Source: Psychrobacter faecalis (GTDB lineage Bacteria > Pseudomonadota > Gammaproteobacteria > Pseudomonadales > Moraxellaceae). Taken from it: 64,000 bases of DNA. Positions 26,901 to 35,970 of this stretch are shown here, piece after piece (position 1 is the stretch's first letter; each line of letters opens with the position of its first letter). The translations under genes were made by a program, and so were the position numbers. Below the pieces are notes generated by a model, which was given only the letters and a program-made list of their open reading frames with translations, made no database searches and had not been told where the DNA came from. Location: contig NZ_JABAST010000007.1 in assembly GCF_016107575.1 (NCBI RefSeq), positions 48,269 through 112,268 on the forward strand, written 5' to 3'.

Positions 26901-27467
26901 TTAAAATGGATTGTAGTCCACTTTAACGAGTTTAGATTGCTGAACCTTTTTTAGTTTGAATGTCTTGGTCTTTTCATCCCAAATGTTGACATAATAGGTG
27001 ATCAGTTGTCTGCCGGTGGTTTCGTTGACTTTCTCGCCTTCACAATTGCGGCTGATAAATAAGCGGCTATTAGGATAGAAAGCCAAACGCTCGTTGTCAT
27101 CAAGTTCCGCACCGTCTGCGAAGCATTCTGCGCCACTCTCATAAGGGGTGACACTATCCTCAGTTTCACCTAGCGGGATATCGTATACTTTGCCAGTACG
27201 TTTATCAATCATAGCCCCTGACACACAGCTTGTACCACAGCCCCAGGTTGTTACGATATAGTTACCCGCAAAGTTAACCTCACCATCTTTATGAGCTGCT
27301 TTCAGACGAGTACGAAAAGAGCTCCAGTCACCTAATTTTAAGGGTGCTTGTTTACCGTTATAAATTTTAGCAGGGTATTTTTCAAAGCTGTAACCAGCGA
27401 TGGTTTCAGCATGAGAAGTAGAGATACAAGCAATGGCAAAACAAAGACAAGCCGCAAGCTTTTTCAT
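26901..27467 (-). CDS. secreted protein of unknown function
   Basis: A 188-residue protein with a clear signal peptide (MKKLAACLCFAIACISTSHA, cleavage after AHA-like SHA). The mature part holds WGCGTSCVSGAMIDKRTGKVYDIP and further Cys residues (GAECFADG, SRNCEGEK), suggesting disulfides and a periplasmic location. It resembles uncharacterised Acinetobacter/Moraxellaceae proteins in my recollection, but no family name is certain. It stands between the integrated element and an IS1 copy and could be cargo or chromosomal. Confidence 0.75.
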   Translation of the reverse strand: MKKLAACLCFAIACISTSHAETIAGYSFEKYPAKIYNGKQAPLKLGDWSSFRTRLKAAHKDGEVNFAGNYIVTTWGCGTSCVSGAMIDKRTGKVYDIPLGETEDSVTPYESGAECFADGAELDDNERLAFYPNSRLFISRNCEGEKVNETTGRQLITYYVNIWDEKTKTFKLKKVQQSKLVKVDYNPF

Positions 27468-27704
27468 AAGAATTTCTTTTTTAATAGGGGTCAGTACAGA
27501 AAACGGAAATTATAGTATGGTAAGCACATTTGTTTAATTATACATAAACTCAATTAAATAAGTTTTTCTGAAATTACTTATTAAAATAATAATCTGATAA
27601 GGTTTAGTAAAGTCTTACAAGCTGTATGTTGAGCTTGAATACAATTAAACTGGAATTCAAAAGGGTTTGAACTATAGATTGCCAAGACAGGTGTGGTTTG
27701 ATTA

Positions 27705-27827
27705 TTATCGTCGAGCTGCGTAATTAAAATCTCCCAAGTTTAACTGGGCGGATTTGACGGCAGGGGTCATAGTTTCGTAGAGTATACCGTTAAATAGATA
27801 TTGATGATAAATTCTTCTAAGGTCAGC
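27705..27827 (-). pseudogene. short remnant reading frame, unidentified
   Basis: A 40-codon open stretch on the minus strand ends TPAVKSAQLNLGDFNYAARR before a stop. It has no start codon context and is preceded by a stop. It looks like the 3' end of a lost gene. The surrounding 27468-27888 interval (about 420 bases) contains nothing else recognisable. Confidence 0.3.
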
Positions 27828-27888
27828 TCATAACTTTGTTGATTTCTTAGTCGAAGACACTAGATTAGTGAGGTGCTCTTCTTTTTTC

Positions 27889-28690
27889 GGTGGTGTTCTA
27901 AAAAGTATGCTGGCATCAGACGTAGCCATAATTGACATAAAAGAACACCAGATCGAATACTTTAAAGTGATTATCAAGCTTTTTTGAGAAGCAACAAGTC
28001 TTTCTAACCGCTCGACGTAATCGGTGTCTCAAGCGACAGTTATTACCTTCTATACCTACCGTATGCTGTTTGCCAACTCGCTTATGATCTGGTTTAAAAG
28101 CCGTTATAAAGCTATCACAATTGTCCATACTAATAGAGTCATAGCTGACTTTGAGCTGCTTTAGACGTGCTCTTAGCTTCTTAGCCGTTCTCAAATCACG
28201 TTTGCCCCAGACATAAGCGACAATCTCATTGGTAGCACGGTCATAAGCGTAGATGAGCCAGACTTTACGCTTCTTGCGATACACGTAAGTCCAGAACTCA
28301 TCAACTTCTAAGCGTTCATAGTAGCTCTGCTTAGGCGCAATCTTATATACGGATGAGCTTATGGTGCTTAGCACTTTACCAATGCTAACTGAGGCTATAA
28401 TAGCAATGTCTCTAATGCCACAGCCTCTCACTGTCATTAGCCGTATTTTATCTTCTATTCTAGAGTGACAGCCGTTATAAGTTAAGGCATGATCACCAAT
28501 GAACTGACGCTTGCAGGCTTTGCATTGGTAGTTTTGCTTGCCATAGCTTTTTTTGCCATTTTTCTTTAAACTGGGACTGTGACAGTCGGGGCAGTTGATA
28601 TCTATTTGTGTCTTCATAACCTCAAATATATCATCTTGCCTCGGCTGTCACTCTCCTTTATTACCTCAGCATACTTTCTGATACACCACC
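27889..28690 (-). mobile_element. IS1-family insertion sequence
   Basis: About 800 bases bounded by imperfect inverted repeats: GGTGGTGTTCTAAAAAGTAT at the left and, in reverse complement, GGTGGTGTATCAGAAAGTAT at the right, continuing as GCTG. It contains one transposase gene. It interrupts an MFS gene on its right side. The bases flanking the two ends show no 8-9 bp direct repeat, which is unusual for a simple IS1 insertion and points to a later adjacent deletion. Confidence 0.85.
27916..28617 (-). CDS. IS1-family transposase, single open frame
   Basis: A 233-residue transposase. The N-terminus is an InsA-like zinc finger (CPDCHSPS...YQCKACKRQF) with a helix-turn-helix, and the rest is InsB-like with the DDE region (DEFWTYV, SMDNCDSFI) and RLRHRLRRAVRKTCCFSKK near the end. 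Unlike E. coli IS1, where InsA and InsB are joined by frameshifting, both parts lie in one frame. It appears intact. Confidence 0.9.
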   Translation of the reverse strand: MKTQIDINCPDCHSPSLKKNGKKSYGKQNYQCKACKRQFIGDHALTYNGCHSRIEDKIRLMTVRGCGIRDIAIIASVSIGKVLSTISSSVYKIAPKQSYYERLEVDEFWTYVYRKKRKVWLIYAYDRATNEIVAYVWGKRDLRTAKKLRARLKQLKVSYDSISMDNCDSFITAFKPDHKRVGKQHTVGIEGNNCRLRHRLRRAVRKTCCFSKKLDNHFKVFDLVFFYVNYGYV

Positions 28691-29376
28691 GGGTCTTTTA
28701 ATAAGTCCCAGTACTGACTGAGCACCTCCTTAGCAGGGCGCGTATTACGATTTTCTTCGCTGAGCGTTTCAAAAAAGAAAAACTTCGTCAATAATAAATT
28801 AAGCGTTCCAAAAGCGGCTAAAAACCAAAAGATAGAGTGCCAATTAAAGAACTGCAAAAATAGTGCGCCAAGTGACGGCGCTAATATTGGTGCCAAGCCC
28901 TTTACCAGTATCATAATAGAAAAGGCTTTGGCGGTTTGTTTGGCAGTCAGGCGATCACGAATAGCAGCTCGGGTAACCACCGCCCCAACACAAGCACCAA
29001 GGGCCTGCAAGGTACGACCAGCAAACAATACGTATTCATTACTTGTGGTGGCACACACAATCGAAGCAATGACATATAAAATCATACCAAAATATAAGGG
29101 TTTAACCCGACCAATACGATCACTTAACGGACCATAAAATAGCTGCCCAAATACCAAGCCGACAAAATAGGCAGGGACGGAGTTTGCCATAAAGGCAGTT
29201 GATACGCCAAAGTCGTCCGCCATTGATGGTAACGCTGGTAGATACATATCAATCGATAATGGCCCTACCGCCACAATCAACCCAAGCATCATAATCCATG
29301 CAACAGGTAAATCAGTAGAGCGCACGCGATCAGTGGCAATCGGTTTATTGGACAAGGAAGGTTTTGGTGCAGACAT
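28691..29376 (-). pseudogene. Bcr/CflA-type MFS drug transporter, 3' part lost to IS1
   Basis: The 5' portion of a multidrug MFS gene: MMLGLIVAVGPLSIDMYLPALPSMADDFG is the typical Bcr/CflA start, and GPLSDRIGRVKPLYFG the loop motif. About 228 native residues with six membrane helices remain of a usual length near 400. The frame runs into the IS1 end and stops after five foreign residues. No C-terminal half is seen on the other side of IS1, so the gene is not repairable by simple excision and is presumably inactive. Confidence 0.88.
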
Positions 29377-29481
29377 ATTTAGACCGTTTTATAGAATGAC
29401 TGTTATTTTATAATCTAAGGTTATTTTTATTTAGGCGTGTTGAACACTCATTATTTCAGCCAGATATAAGCACAAGCGAAA

Positions 29482-29617
29482 GCATTTTCTACTAAGTATC
29501 GCGCTATTGATGATGTGCCACCTTTTGAGTTTGAAAAACAGTATTATGATAACCTCAATCCGTTAGATCTAGCGGCCTAACTTAAATAAACAGCCTACGA
29601 TATAGTCGGGACAGTTC
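29482..29617 (+). pseudogene. 3' remnant of an IS3-type transposase with terminal repeat
   Basis: A 32-codon frame ends VPPFEFEKQYYDNLNPLDLAA, the style of the C-terminus of IS3-family OrfB proteins (VPP-E-E-YY). Shortly after the stop comes TATAGTCGGGACAGTTCA (29600-29617), whose complement begins TGAACTGTCCC, like an IS3-family end. The 5' part of the gene is missing. Confidence 0.55.
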
Positions 29618-29638
29618 AAAGCGACTCATACTCACCTT

Positions 29639-30781
29639 TTAAGACGCTCGCCAATACACTTTCATCACCATATCTTGGCGAGACAAACCAAACTTAGCCT
29701 TTAATTGACGCTTTAATATTTTGGCATCAGACGCTCCAAGCGCTCCCCAAACCTTTTCTATAACGATAGATGCGCCTTCTAAGCGTGTATCTATAACTGA
29801 CAAGACAGCATCAGGAAGATTGGTGGTTGGCGTATTTAAGATATGCGTTATACTATCTTTTTTAAAATTATCTATCTGTGCTAATGTCTGACTTAATTCG
29901 ATATCTTGTAAATACGCTCTATCTGCCACATCATGAGTAACGACAATGACGATTGGCGCTATTGGATTGTGCCAATTTTCTAATAAGTTAGCGACTGTTG
30001 GTATAGACGTTTCGTCGCAGATAAGCAGACATTGTCCGTCATTTAAATGCGCAATCTTTTCAGGATAATCGCGAACACTTTTGAGCTGCGTGCCAGCTTG
30101 AGCCGCTCTTGCCCAATTTCCACCAGGCGTGTCACCATGAATATAAGTATCCACCCAGCCATGTATTCGCTGAGTTCCTGCATCTTGCCATGCTTTTCGC
30201 AAGGTATAATAACGTTGTAACCTCTCCGATGCGTTATCAGAGGCATTAGCAGATTCATGACTGTTTGATATGTCAGTATTCATTTCAAACAGATAAGCGT
30301 ATCCTGCATGATTCAGTGGCGAGTCAGCAGGCGCGATCACGACCAATCGATACATATTCGGGCTGGCGTAATAACTATCAATCACAGTGAAATAACGCTC
30401 TTGCTGTTTTATCGCCTGCTTGCCAAGTTTCTTTGAAGCCACCTGCAAGAGGTTGATATATTGCGACTTCAAAGTAACCGTTTCATCAATCACATTTTCA
30501 AATTCAATAAAGAATTGCTTGACCACATCAGGCAACGATTCAGCTTTATGACTTGGTAGACTTTCTGAGTTTTGAGCTGCTGCTTCGAGCAATAATCCAT
30601 CGCTATAAACCTCTGCCACCACAACCGCTACATCATTACTGAGCTTAGTGTCAGCAAATGCCTCCACAAACATAGCCAGCTCATCTTGGTGTTCATCATT
30701 GATATGGTTCATGAACTTTATTTTAGCCGCCACGGGTAATGGCACTTTGTCTGTATAATGTTGATCAAAAACTTGGGACAT
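29639..30781 (-). CDS. siderophore-interacting protein with N-terminal DUF2470-like domain
   Basis: NAD(P)H:ferric-siderophore reductase family, 380 residues from the ATG at 30781 (AAAGGG upstream; a longer extension lacks a ribosome-binding site). Residues 1-90 resemble DUF2470/HugZ-type haem-protein ends (KIKFMNHINDEHQDEL). Residues about 120-250 form the FAD-binding SIP part (YRLVVIAPADSPLNHAGYAYL) and the rest the SIP C-terminal domain (GDTPGGNWARAAQAG, LLICDETSIP, LKAKFGLSRQDMVMKVYW). It probably frees iron from imported siderophores in the cytoplasm. It lies directly behind a siderophore receptor gene on the same strand. Confidence 0.85.
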   Translation of the reverse strand: MSQVFDQHYTDKVPLPVAAKIKFMNHINDEHQDELAMFVEAFADTKLSNDVAVVVAEVYSDGLLLEAAAQNSESLPSHKAESLPDVVKQFFIEFENVIDETVTLKSQYINLLQVASKKLGKQAIKQQERYFTVIDSYYASPNMYRLVVIAPADSPLNHAGYAYLFEMNTDISNSHESANASDNASERLQRYYTLRKAWQDAGTQRIHGWVDTYIHGDTPGGNWARAAQAGTQLKSVRDYPEKIAHLNDGQCLLICDETSIPTVANLLENWHNPIAPIVIVVTHDVADRAYLQDIELSQTLAQIDNFKKDSITHILNTPTTNLPDAVLSVIDTRLEGASIVIEKVWGALGASDAKILKRQLKAKFGLSRQDMVMKVYWRAS

Positions 30782-30886
30782 AATGCACCCTTTATAAAAA
30801 ATTAGTTTTATAAAAAAGACAAGGCGCTTGATCCACTCAATGCGCCTCATTTATTAGGCTTGTAACCTAACAAGCCATGACTATTT

Positions 30887-33076
30887 CTAAAATTTATAAG
30901 ACAATGACGCTTTTACTTCACGCTCATCACCCGGAATATTAAAGGTATTGAGTGAACCGACGCGGACATAATGGTCTTTGTTAAAGAGGTTATAGACGTT
31001 TAACTGTCCGGTGAGCTGATCATTAAATGGATAACTGACCATTGCATCCCAAGTATTATAAGAATCTGCTTTGATACCTTGAGAGGAAGAAAACTCACCG
31101 ACGGCGTTGACACCCAATCCTACTGTTAATGGACGAGCAAGCCAATTATCCGCTTCATAGCTTACCCAAAGGTTCGCAGAATGCTTTGGCATTAGTAAGA
31201 AAATGCCATCATCCCTATCACTTGATGCTTGTTTAATATCACTATCTAGATAGCTATAACCGCCAGATACCTGCAAATTCGGCATAATCTCGCCATTAAC
31301 TTCTAGTTCTACGCCTTGCATTTGACGTTTACCTAATGCAACTTGATCGCCATCTTTTGTAGGAGCAGCAGCATTTTCATCGGTCAGACGGTAGGCACTT
31401 AGTCTTGCAGATAAGGTATCTTGCCAATGTCCTTTTAGACCGATTTCTATTTGATCGCCTTCACGCGGCTTTAGTAACTCACCGTCTTTATTGGCGACAT
31501 ACTGTGGGGTAAATACTTGGGTATAACTACCATATGCGTTGATATTTGGCGTCAACTCATACACAGCAGCCCCATAGCCGGTGGCTTTGCTACTACTGTC
31601 AGTACTGGCATTAGCATTGCTAATCTTGTCATCACTTTCTATCTCATAGTGACTCAAACGACCACCGGCGATTAAACTTAACTTATCGATAGGTTTATAA
31701 TTGACTTTGCCATATAAACCTGTCTCACTCAGCGTATTTTCAGTGTGTACGAGGGCAAAACCTTTCTCACCGCGACGTGCTTGCTCAATAATACTGACTT
31801 CGTTCAAATCGTTGATTTGTTCGACTGTGAGCCCTTTACCCAAGGCTTGAGTTCGTGCATTCTCATTATCAGTTTTAAAGCGTTTATAGTCAGCACCAAT
31901 GACATATTCGCTTTGATGGTTGCCAATCTTAAAAGGTTGGCTTAGATTGACATCAGCACTAAGTGACGTTTCATGAATATCTGCACCAATACCAGCAACA
32001 TTGGTTTTATTGTCTACAAGGGCGCTTCCTGCAAAAGCATAATTATAATCAGCCTCTCGATCAGAGTAGCGCATACCGGCACTTATGACGCCGGCACTGG
32101 CAAGACGATGCTCAAAATCGGCAAACACATCATGGCTCTGACTGTTAAAGTCATTCCATTTAGCGCCATAGAATTTATCTTGAGGTAAAGATATTAATGA
32201 TTTATCTGCAAAAGTTGGTAGACCATTATTAGGTGTGATTTGTCGATCTTGCATTAAATAACCTAGACCAAATTTGCTGGAATCATTCAATTGCTTATCA
32301 ACACTGACATAGACCGTACTATTTTGATTGTCTTTTCCGCCGATATCATCAACTACTGGATTAGCACGCTGATTGTATTGCAGGACCGTTCGACCAACCA
32401 GACTGTCATCGGCGCTTAAACTGCCTTGTAGATCAGCAGTTACGCCATAACCTGTTGGGTTACTAACATTGGCTTCTAAGATTTGCTTGCCATCGGCTTC
32501 ACCACGCTTTCGAACCAAATTTATCACACCGCCCATCTCTGACGCTGAATTAAACAAGCCAGATGGACCACGCATGACTTCTACTCGGTCAAATGCCGCT
32601 AAATTAGGCAAGGTGCCATTGATACTTGCCATTGGAGAGGCGAGCCCATCGATACTGTATTGGTCATATTCATAACCACGAGAAAAAATAGAGGAGCGCC
32701 CATCATCATTTTGCAGGACGCGTAAGCCTGTCGTGCGCTTAGCAATTTGGTCTAGGGTATCAAGATTTAAGTCATCGATTTTCGCTTGGGTGATCACACT
32801 GATAGACTGTGGAATATTTTCTAGATAATCTGGTATCTTGGTGCCGACCGTCGCGACATTGGCATTATATAAATTATTGTCTTCACTCGGATCAATGGCA
32901 TATAAAGGGTTTGCGGTAACGACAATTGTATCTAATGTGGTGCTAGGCTCTGAATCAGCATTATTTTGTGATTCAGCAGCAGTCGCTGGTACTGACATAA
33001 AGAGTAACGATAAAACAGAATAGCATAGCGGAGATAGTCGGAAATGCGAGGATTGATTGGAGGTATTATTAACCAC
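30887..33076 (-). CDS. TonB-dependent siderophore receptor
   Basis: Outer-membrane ferric-siderophore receptor of 729 residues. The start is a GTG with AAGGA nine bases upstream. A signal peptide (to about ATAAES) is followed by the TonB box region TLDTIVV, a plug domain (IPQSISVITQAKIDDL, FDRVEVMRGPSGLFNS-MGGVINLVRK) and a beta-barrel ending in YKF. The plug style is that of the FhuE/FpvA/FoxA group, without an N-terminal signalling domain. The ligand is unknown. The reductase gene follows 105 bases downstream. Confidence 0.9.
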   Translation of the reverse strand: MVNNTSNQSSHFRLSPLCYSVLSLLFMSVPATAAESQNNADSEPSTTLDTIVVTANPLYAIDPSEDNNLYNANVATVGTKIPDYLENIPQSISVITQAKIDDLNLDTLDQIAKRTTGLRVLQNDDGRSSIFSRGYEYDQYSIDGLASPMASINGTLPNLAAFDRVEVMRGPSGLFNSASEMGGVINLVRKRGEADGKQILEANVSNPTGYGVTADLQGSLSADDSLVGRTVLQYNQRANPVVDDIGGKDNQNSTVYVSVDKQLNDSSKFGLGYLMQDRQITPNNGLPTFADKSLISLPQDKFYGAKWNDFNSQSHDVFADFEHRLASAGVISAGMRYSDREADYNYAFAGSALVDNKTNVAGIGADIHETSLSADVNLSQPFKIGNHQSEYVIGADYKRFKTDNENARTQALGKGLTVEQINDLNEVSIIEQARRGEKGFALVHTENTLSETGLYGKVNYKPIDKLSLIAGGRLSHYEIESDDKISNANASTDSSSKATGYGAAVYELTPNINAYGSYTQVFTPQYVANKDGELLKPREGDQIEIGLKGHWQDTLSARLSAYRLTDENAAAPTKDGDQVALGKRQMQGVELEVNGEIMPNLQVSGGYSYLDSDIKQASSDRDDGIFLLMPKHSANLWVSYEADNWLARPLTVGLGVNAVGEFSSSQGIKADSYNTWDAMVSYPFNDQLTGQLNVYNLFNKDHYVRVGSLNTFNIPGDEREVKASLSYKF

Positions 33077-33214
33077 GTGAGAATTCCTTAAAGCAATAGT
33101 AGATAACCCATTGGGTTTGTTAGTGGTTTTAAAAACAGATAACGATTAAACGGAAACGACTCTGGCTTCATCTAGTGAAGTCAGAGTCTGTTCTTACCAG
33201 TTAGCACTCAACAA

Positions 33215-33988
33215 CTAGAATCCTCTAGCATTATCACTAGTCGCGGTATAAAAGATATTAAAAGCACTATTAGCGCCAGTTTTTATGACTTTGCCATCTA
33301 CTGTTGCACTGGCTTCGAAATTAACACCACCACCTGCACTCTCACCGCTAGCAATGTTAGGTAAGGTCAAAGAGTGTACGACCACTTTTTTATTGGTAAC
33401 TGGTATATTTGCTTTGGTTAGTTTGGTACCACGTGGTTTGACCACTTCGCCCTCTGCAACGACTGTTGTTAAATCGTCAAAAATGATATCGAAATTTAAT
33501 AATTGTGCCTGATCAAGTTTTGCTTGACCATTGACAACAGGGATACCAACAAGAGTTTTGCTGCCACGATGGATCATGCGATTATCGATAACTTTACCAT
33601 TATCTAGCTTTCTGCCTTCTGCAGCCACTGAGTTCGTTCGAACCATCAACATCACTTTATAGCCTGGTACTGCAACTTTACCTTTTCCATCAAAAATATC
33701 AGCGACCAATTCTGGTGCATTTTTCGCTTTATTGATGACTACTCGAGCAGAGTTTTCAGAAACAGGATAATCTTTGCCGTCAATCGTTAAATAACGGGTA
33801 TCAGCATAGTTACTTTGAGTTTTCATGAGACCCGTGGTGACAGCATTAGAGGTAGATACAGGCGTTGCGCTAGATGATGACATCGTATTTTGACAGCCTG
33901 CAACCCCTAAAGATAATAGTGCAATAGATAAAATAGAAACTTTAGATAATAGGTTTTTGCTGAAACATGACTGAGTTGAACGTGACAT
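33215..33988 (-). CDS. putative lipoprotein of unknown function in the iron locus
   Basis: A 257-residue protein with a lipoprotein signal (LSIALLSLGVAGC), followed by a Ser/Thr-rich linker and a probably beta-rich domain (RYLTIDGKDYPVSENSARVVINK and VNGQAKLDQAQLLNFDIIFDD). No family is recognised. It stands upstream of the receptor gene on the same strand and shares a Fur-box-containing divergent control region with the esterase gene. A surface or periplasmic accessory role in siderophore uptake is inferred from position only. Confidence 0.75.
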   Translation of the reverse strand: MSRSTQSCFSKNLLSKVSILSIALLSLGVAGCQNTMSSSSATPVSTSNAVTTGLMKTQSNYADTRYLTIDGKDYPVSENSARVVINKAKNAPELVADIFDGKGKVAVPGYKVMLMVRTNSVAAEGRKLDNGKVIDNRMIHRGSKTLVGIPVVNGQAKLDQAQLLNFDIIFDDLTTVVAEGEVVKPRGTKLTKANIPVTNKKVVVHSLTLPNIASGESAGGGVNFEASATVDGKVIKTGANSAFNIFYTATSDNARGF

Positions 33989-34047
33989 AATTTAATCTCA
34001 TAAGAAGGATTTTTGTGAAATACAGAACCACTAGAAAGCAATACTAT

Positions 34048-34116
34048 TGATAACGATTATCATATGCATTATTATTACGATATTGTAACTAATTGTCAAT
34101 CATTATCAATGATATA
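34048..34116. promoter_or_regulatory. two Fur-box-like sites in a divergent promoter region
   Basis: TGATAACGATTATCA (34048-34062) is a 7-1-7 palindrome with one mismatch, as in the core Fur consensus. A second GAT/ATC-rich site, TTGTCAATCATTATCAATGAT (about 34094-34113), follows. They lie between the lipoprotein and esterase genes. Confidence 0.65.
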
Positions 34117-34207
34117 AACTGCATTTGTTAATCCTCTTACAGCTTCAATATAAGCAACGCTATGTCTAAGGCTTTTTTCAATAAACTAAATATAATAAAG
34201 GATAAGT

Positions 34208-35230
34208 ATGTCAAGATTTCAGGGAAGCCTTGCAATTATAACGATAACTATGGCAGGAGTAATGATGTCACCAAGCTATGCTAAACCTGACTTGACCAAG
34301 ACCGTAGATATGAGCTTATTGCATGCCAAAGATATCGGGTATCGTTTCGTATATCATACCTTCAGTGCACCTGCACCAGAACTATCCTCCTCTAGCTTAA
34401 CCGATTCACAATTGAAAACGCTGCAAGCCTATGCAAAACCTCGTCATTATCAAGTGTGGTTAGCTATTCCTGAGCAGACAACCGATCATCTACTCTCTAA
34501 CAATTCTGTAAAAACTCCTAGTAAAGTGCTTTATATGCTTGATGGCAATGCGGCTATTGATGATTTAAACAAAGAAACGCTGCGCTTATTATCCAAATCC
34601 ACACCACAAAAATCAGCGCCCGCTTTGGTCTTCATAGGCTATCAGACGCCTTATCGTTTTGATGTTGACGCCAGAGCTTATGACTATACCCCACCACTAT
34701 TAGCCAACACTACAGATAACAATGCGTTTACAGAAGAAGGTAGAGAGCGATTAAACGGCGGTGTAGAAAACTTTTATGCGTTGATTGAAAAAGAAATTAA
34801 ACCTTGGGTATATGAACAGTTGGGCGAGAAACCGAAGCAAGAAGCCATTTGGGGACACTCTTACGGTGGTTTGTTTGTGTTATATAATTTGTTCAAGCAT
34901 CCTGAAGCTTATCAGCAGTATTTCAGTGCAGATCCATCACTTTGGTGGCAAAATGGAGAGATGATTAACTATTGGCAGGCATATCAAAATCTTCCTAAAG
35001 CGCAACTTGCAGATATATCCAATAATAAACACAAACAAATACGACTCACTTTTAGTCACTCTCCAGAGCAGACCACTATGCCAGTAGTAGCGCCTACTCT
35101 GATGAGTAAAAAAGAATTCGCCAAGGAAGTCTGTGAGCACTTTGAGGAGCGTTGTAGCTATCAGTTTTACAACCAATCTCATGGAGAGGTATTTACAACC
35201 TCTCTATTAGAGAGCTTAAAGAACTTCTAA
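34208..35230 (+). CDS. periplasmic siderophore esterase-like alpha/beta hydrolase
   Basis: A 340-residue hydrolase of the IroE/Fes-like esterase D group. It has a signal peptide (to about SYAK), the early YRFVYHTF strand, VLYMLDGNAAID, nucleophile serine in WGHSYGGLFVLY, SADPSLWW after it, and a catalytic His near the end (QSHGEVF). Such enzymes cleave trilactone catecholate siderophores such as enterobactin in the periplasm. The Fur-like control region and nearby FepA-like receptor support this role. A general esterase is the alternative. Confidence 0.8.
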   Translation: MSRFQGSLAIITITMAGVMMSPSYAKPDLTKTVDMSLLHAKDIGYRFVYHTFSAPAPELSSSSLTDSQLKTLQAYAKPRHYQVWLAIPEQTTDHLLSNNSVKTPSKVLYMLDGNAAIDDLNKETLRLLSKSTPQKSAPALVFIGYQTPYRFDVDARAYDYTPPLLANTTDNNAFTEEGRERLNGGVENFYALIEKEIKPWVYEQLGEKPKQEAIWGHSYGGLFVLYNLFKHPEAYQQYFSADPSLWWQNGEMINYWQAYQNLPKAQLADISNNKHKQIRLTFSHSPEQTTMPVVAPTLMSKKEFAKEVCEHFEERCSYQFYNQSHGEVFTTSLLESLKNF

Positions 35231-35434
35231 GATTAAGCCTATTCAAGATAACTTTAGCACTCTGACCTTATCTACTGGATAAGAAAAACCTCGCTAGGTT
35301 ACCCAAGCAAGGCGGAAGAGAAAGATTGTTATTATATTTATTTTTTATTATTATCTTAGTTATTTTTAATAATAGCGGGAGGAGATTGATTATATAGAAA
35401 GCCAACTATGGTAAATGACTCCTATTTTTCATTG

Positions 35435-35836
35435 TTATTCATTAACAAAGGCAATTTTACTTAAACCTGCTTGACTTGCCGATGCTAATACTTGCGCAAC
35501 CGTATCATATTTGCTGTCTTTATCCGCGCGCAATTGAATAGAAGGGTCTTTGCCTGAAGCACTTTCTTGCTGCAAACGAGTATCTAACTCTTCTATGCTA
35601 ATAGGAACGCTATCCCAAAAAATACCGGCATCTTTATCAATACTGATTTGTATTGCTTCAGGTGGCTGCTCATTGATTGGCGCACTGGTCTTGGGTAAAT
35701 CAAGCGGTACTGTTGGGTTCAAAACAGTCGCTGTCAATAAAAAGATAATCATCAATACCAACATGATATCAATAAGTGGAATGAGGTTCATCTCATTCAT
35801 ACTTTGGACGTCATCATCACCTAACTGAAATGCCAT
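35435..35836 (-). CDS. exbD: biopolymer transport protein ExbD
   Basis: A 133-residue inner-membrane protein with one N-terminal helix (MNLIPLIDIMLVLMIIFLLTATV) that carries the conserved Asp of ExbD, and a periplasmic domain ending in ASQAGLSKIAFVNE. With ExbB it converts proton flow into movement of TonB. Gene order on the minus strand is tonB, exbB, exbD, with gaps of about 120-135 bases. These probably energise the receptors of this island. Confidence 0.92.
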   Translation of the reverse strand: MAFQLGDDDVQSMNEMNLIPLIDIMLVLMIIFLLTATVLNPTVPLDLPKTSAPINEQPPEAIQISIDKDAGIFWDSVPISIEELDTRLQQESASGKDPSIQLRADKDSKYDTVAQVLASASQAGLSKIAFVNE

Positions 35837-35970
35837 AATACTCTCAATCGTATATCCGTCTTATACAAAATCATAAATTTTTGCTTTGAAAAAAACCATG
35901 CAGTGCTATCGTTTAAAACAGCTTTATAAATAAAGGCTAGCACTGCTACTGTTGATAAGCCTCTTGTTTA

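Noticed and set aside
26680..29640. A second copy of the tRNA-Gly 3' end as attR
   Set aside because: None was seen by reading this stretch; a direct alignment would be needed to exclude a short or diverged copy.
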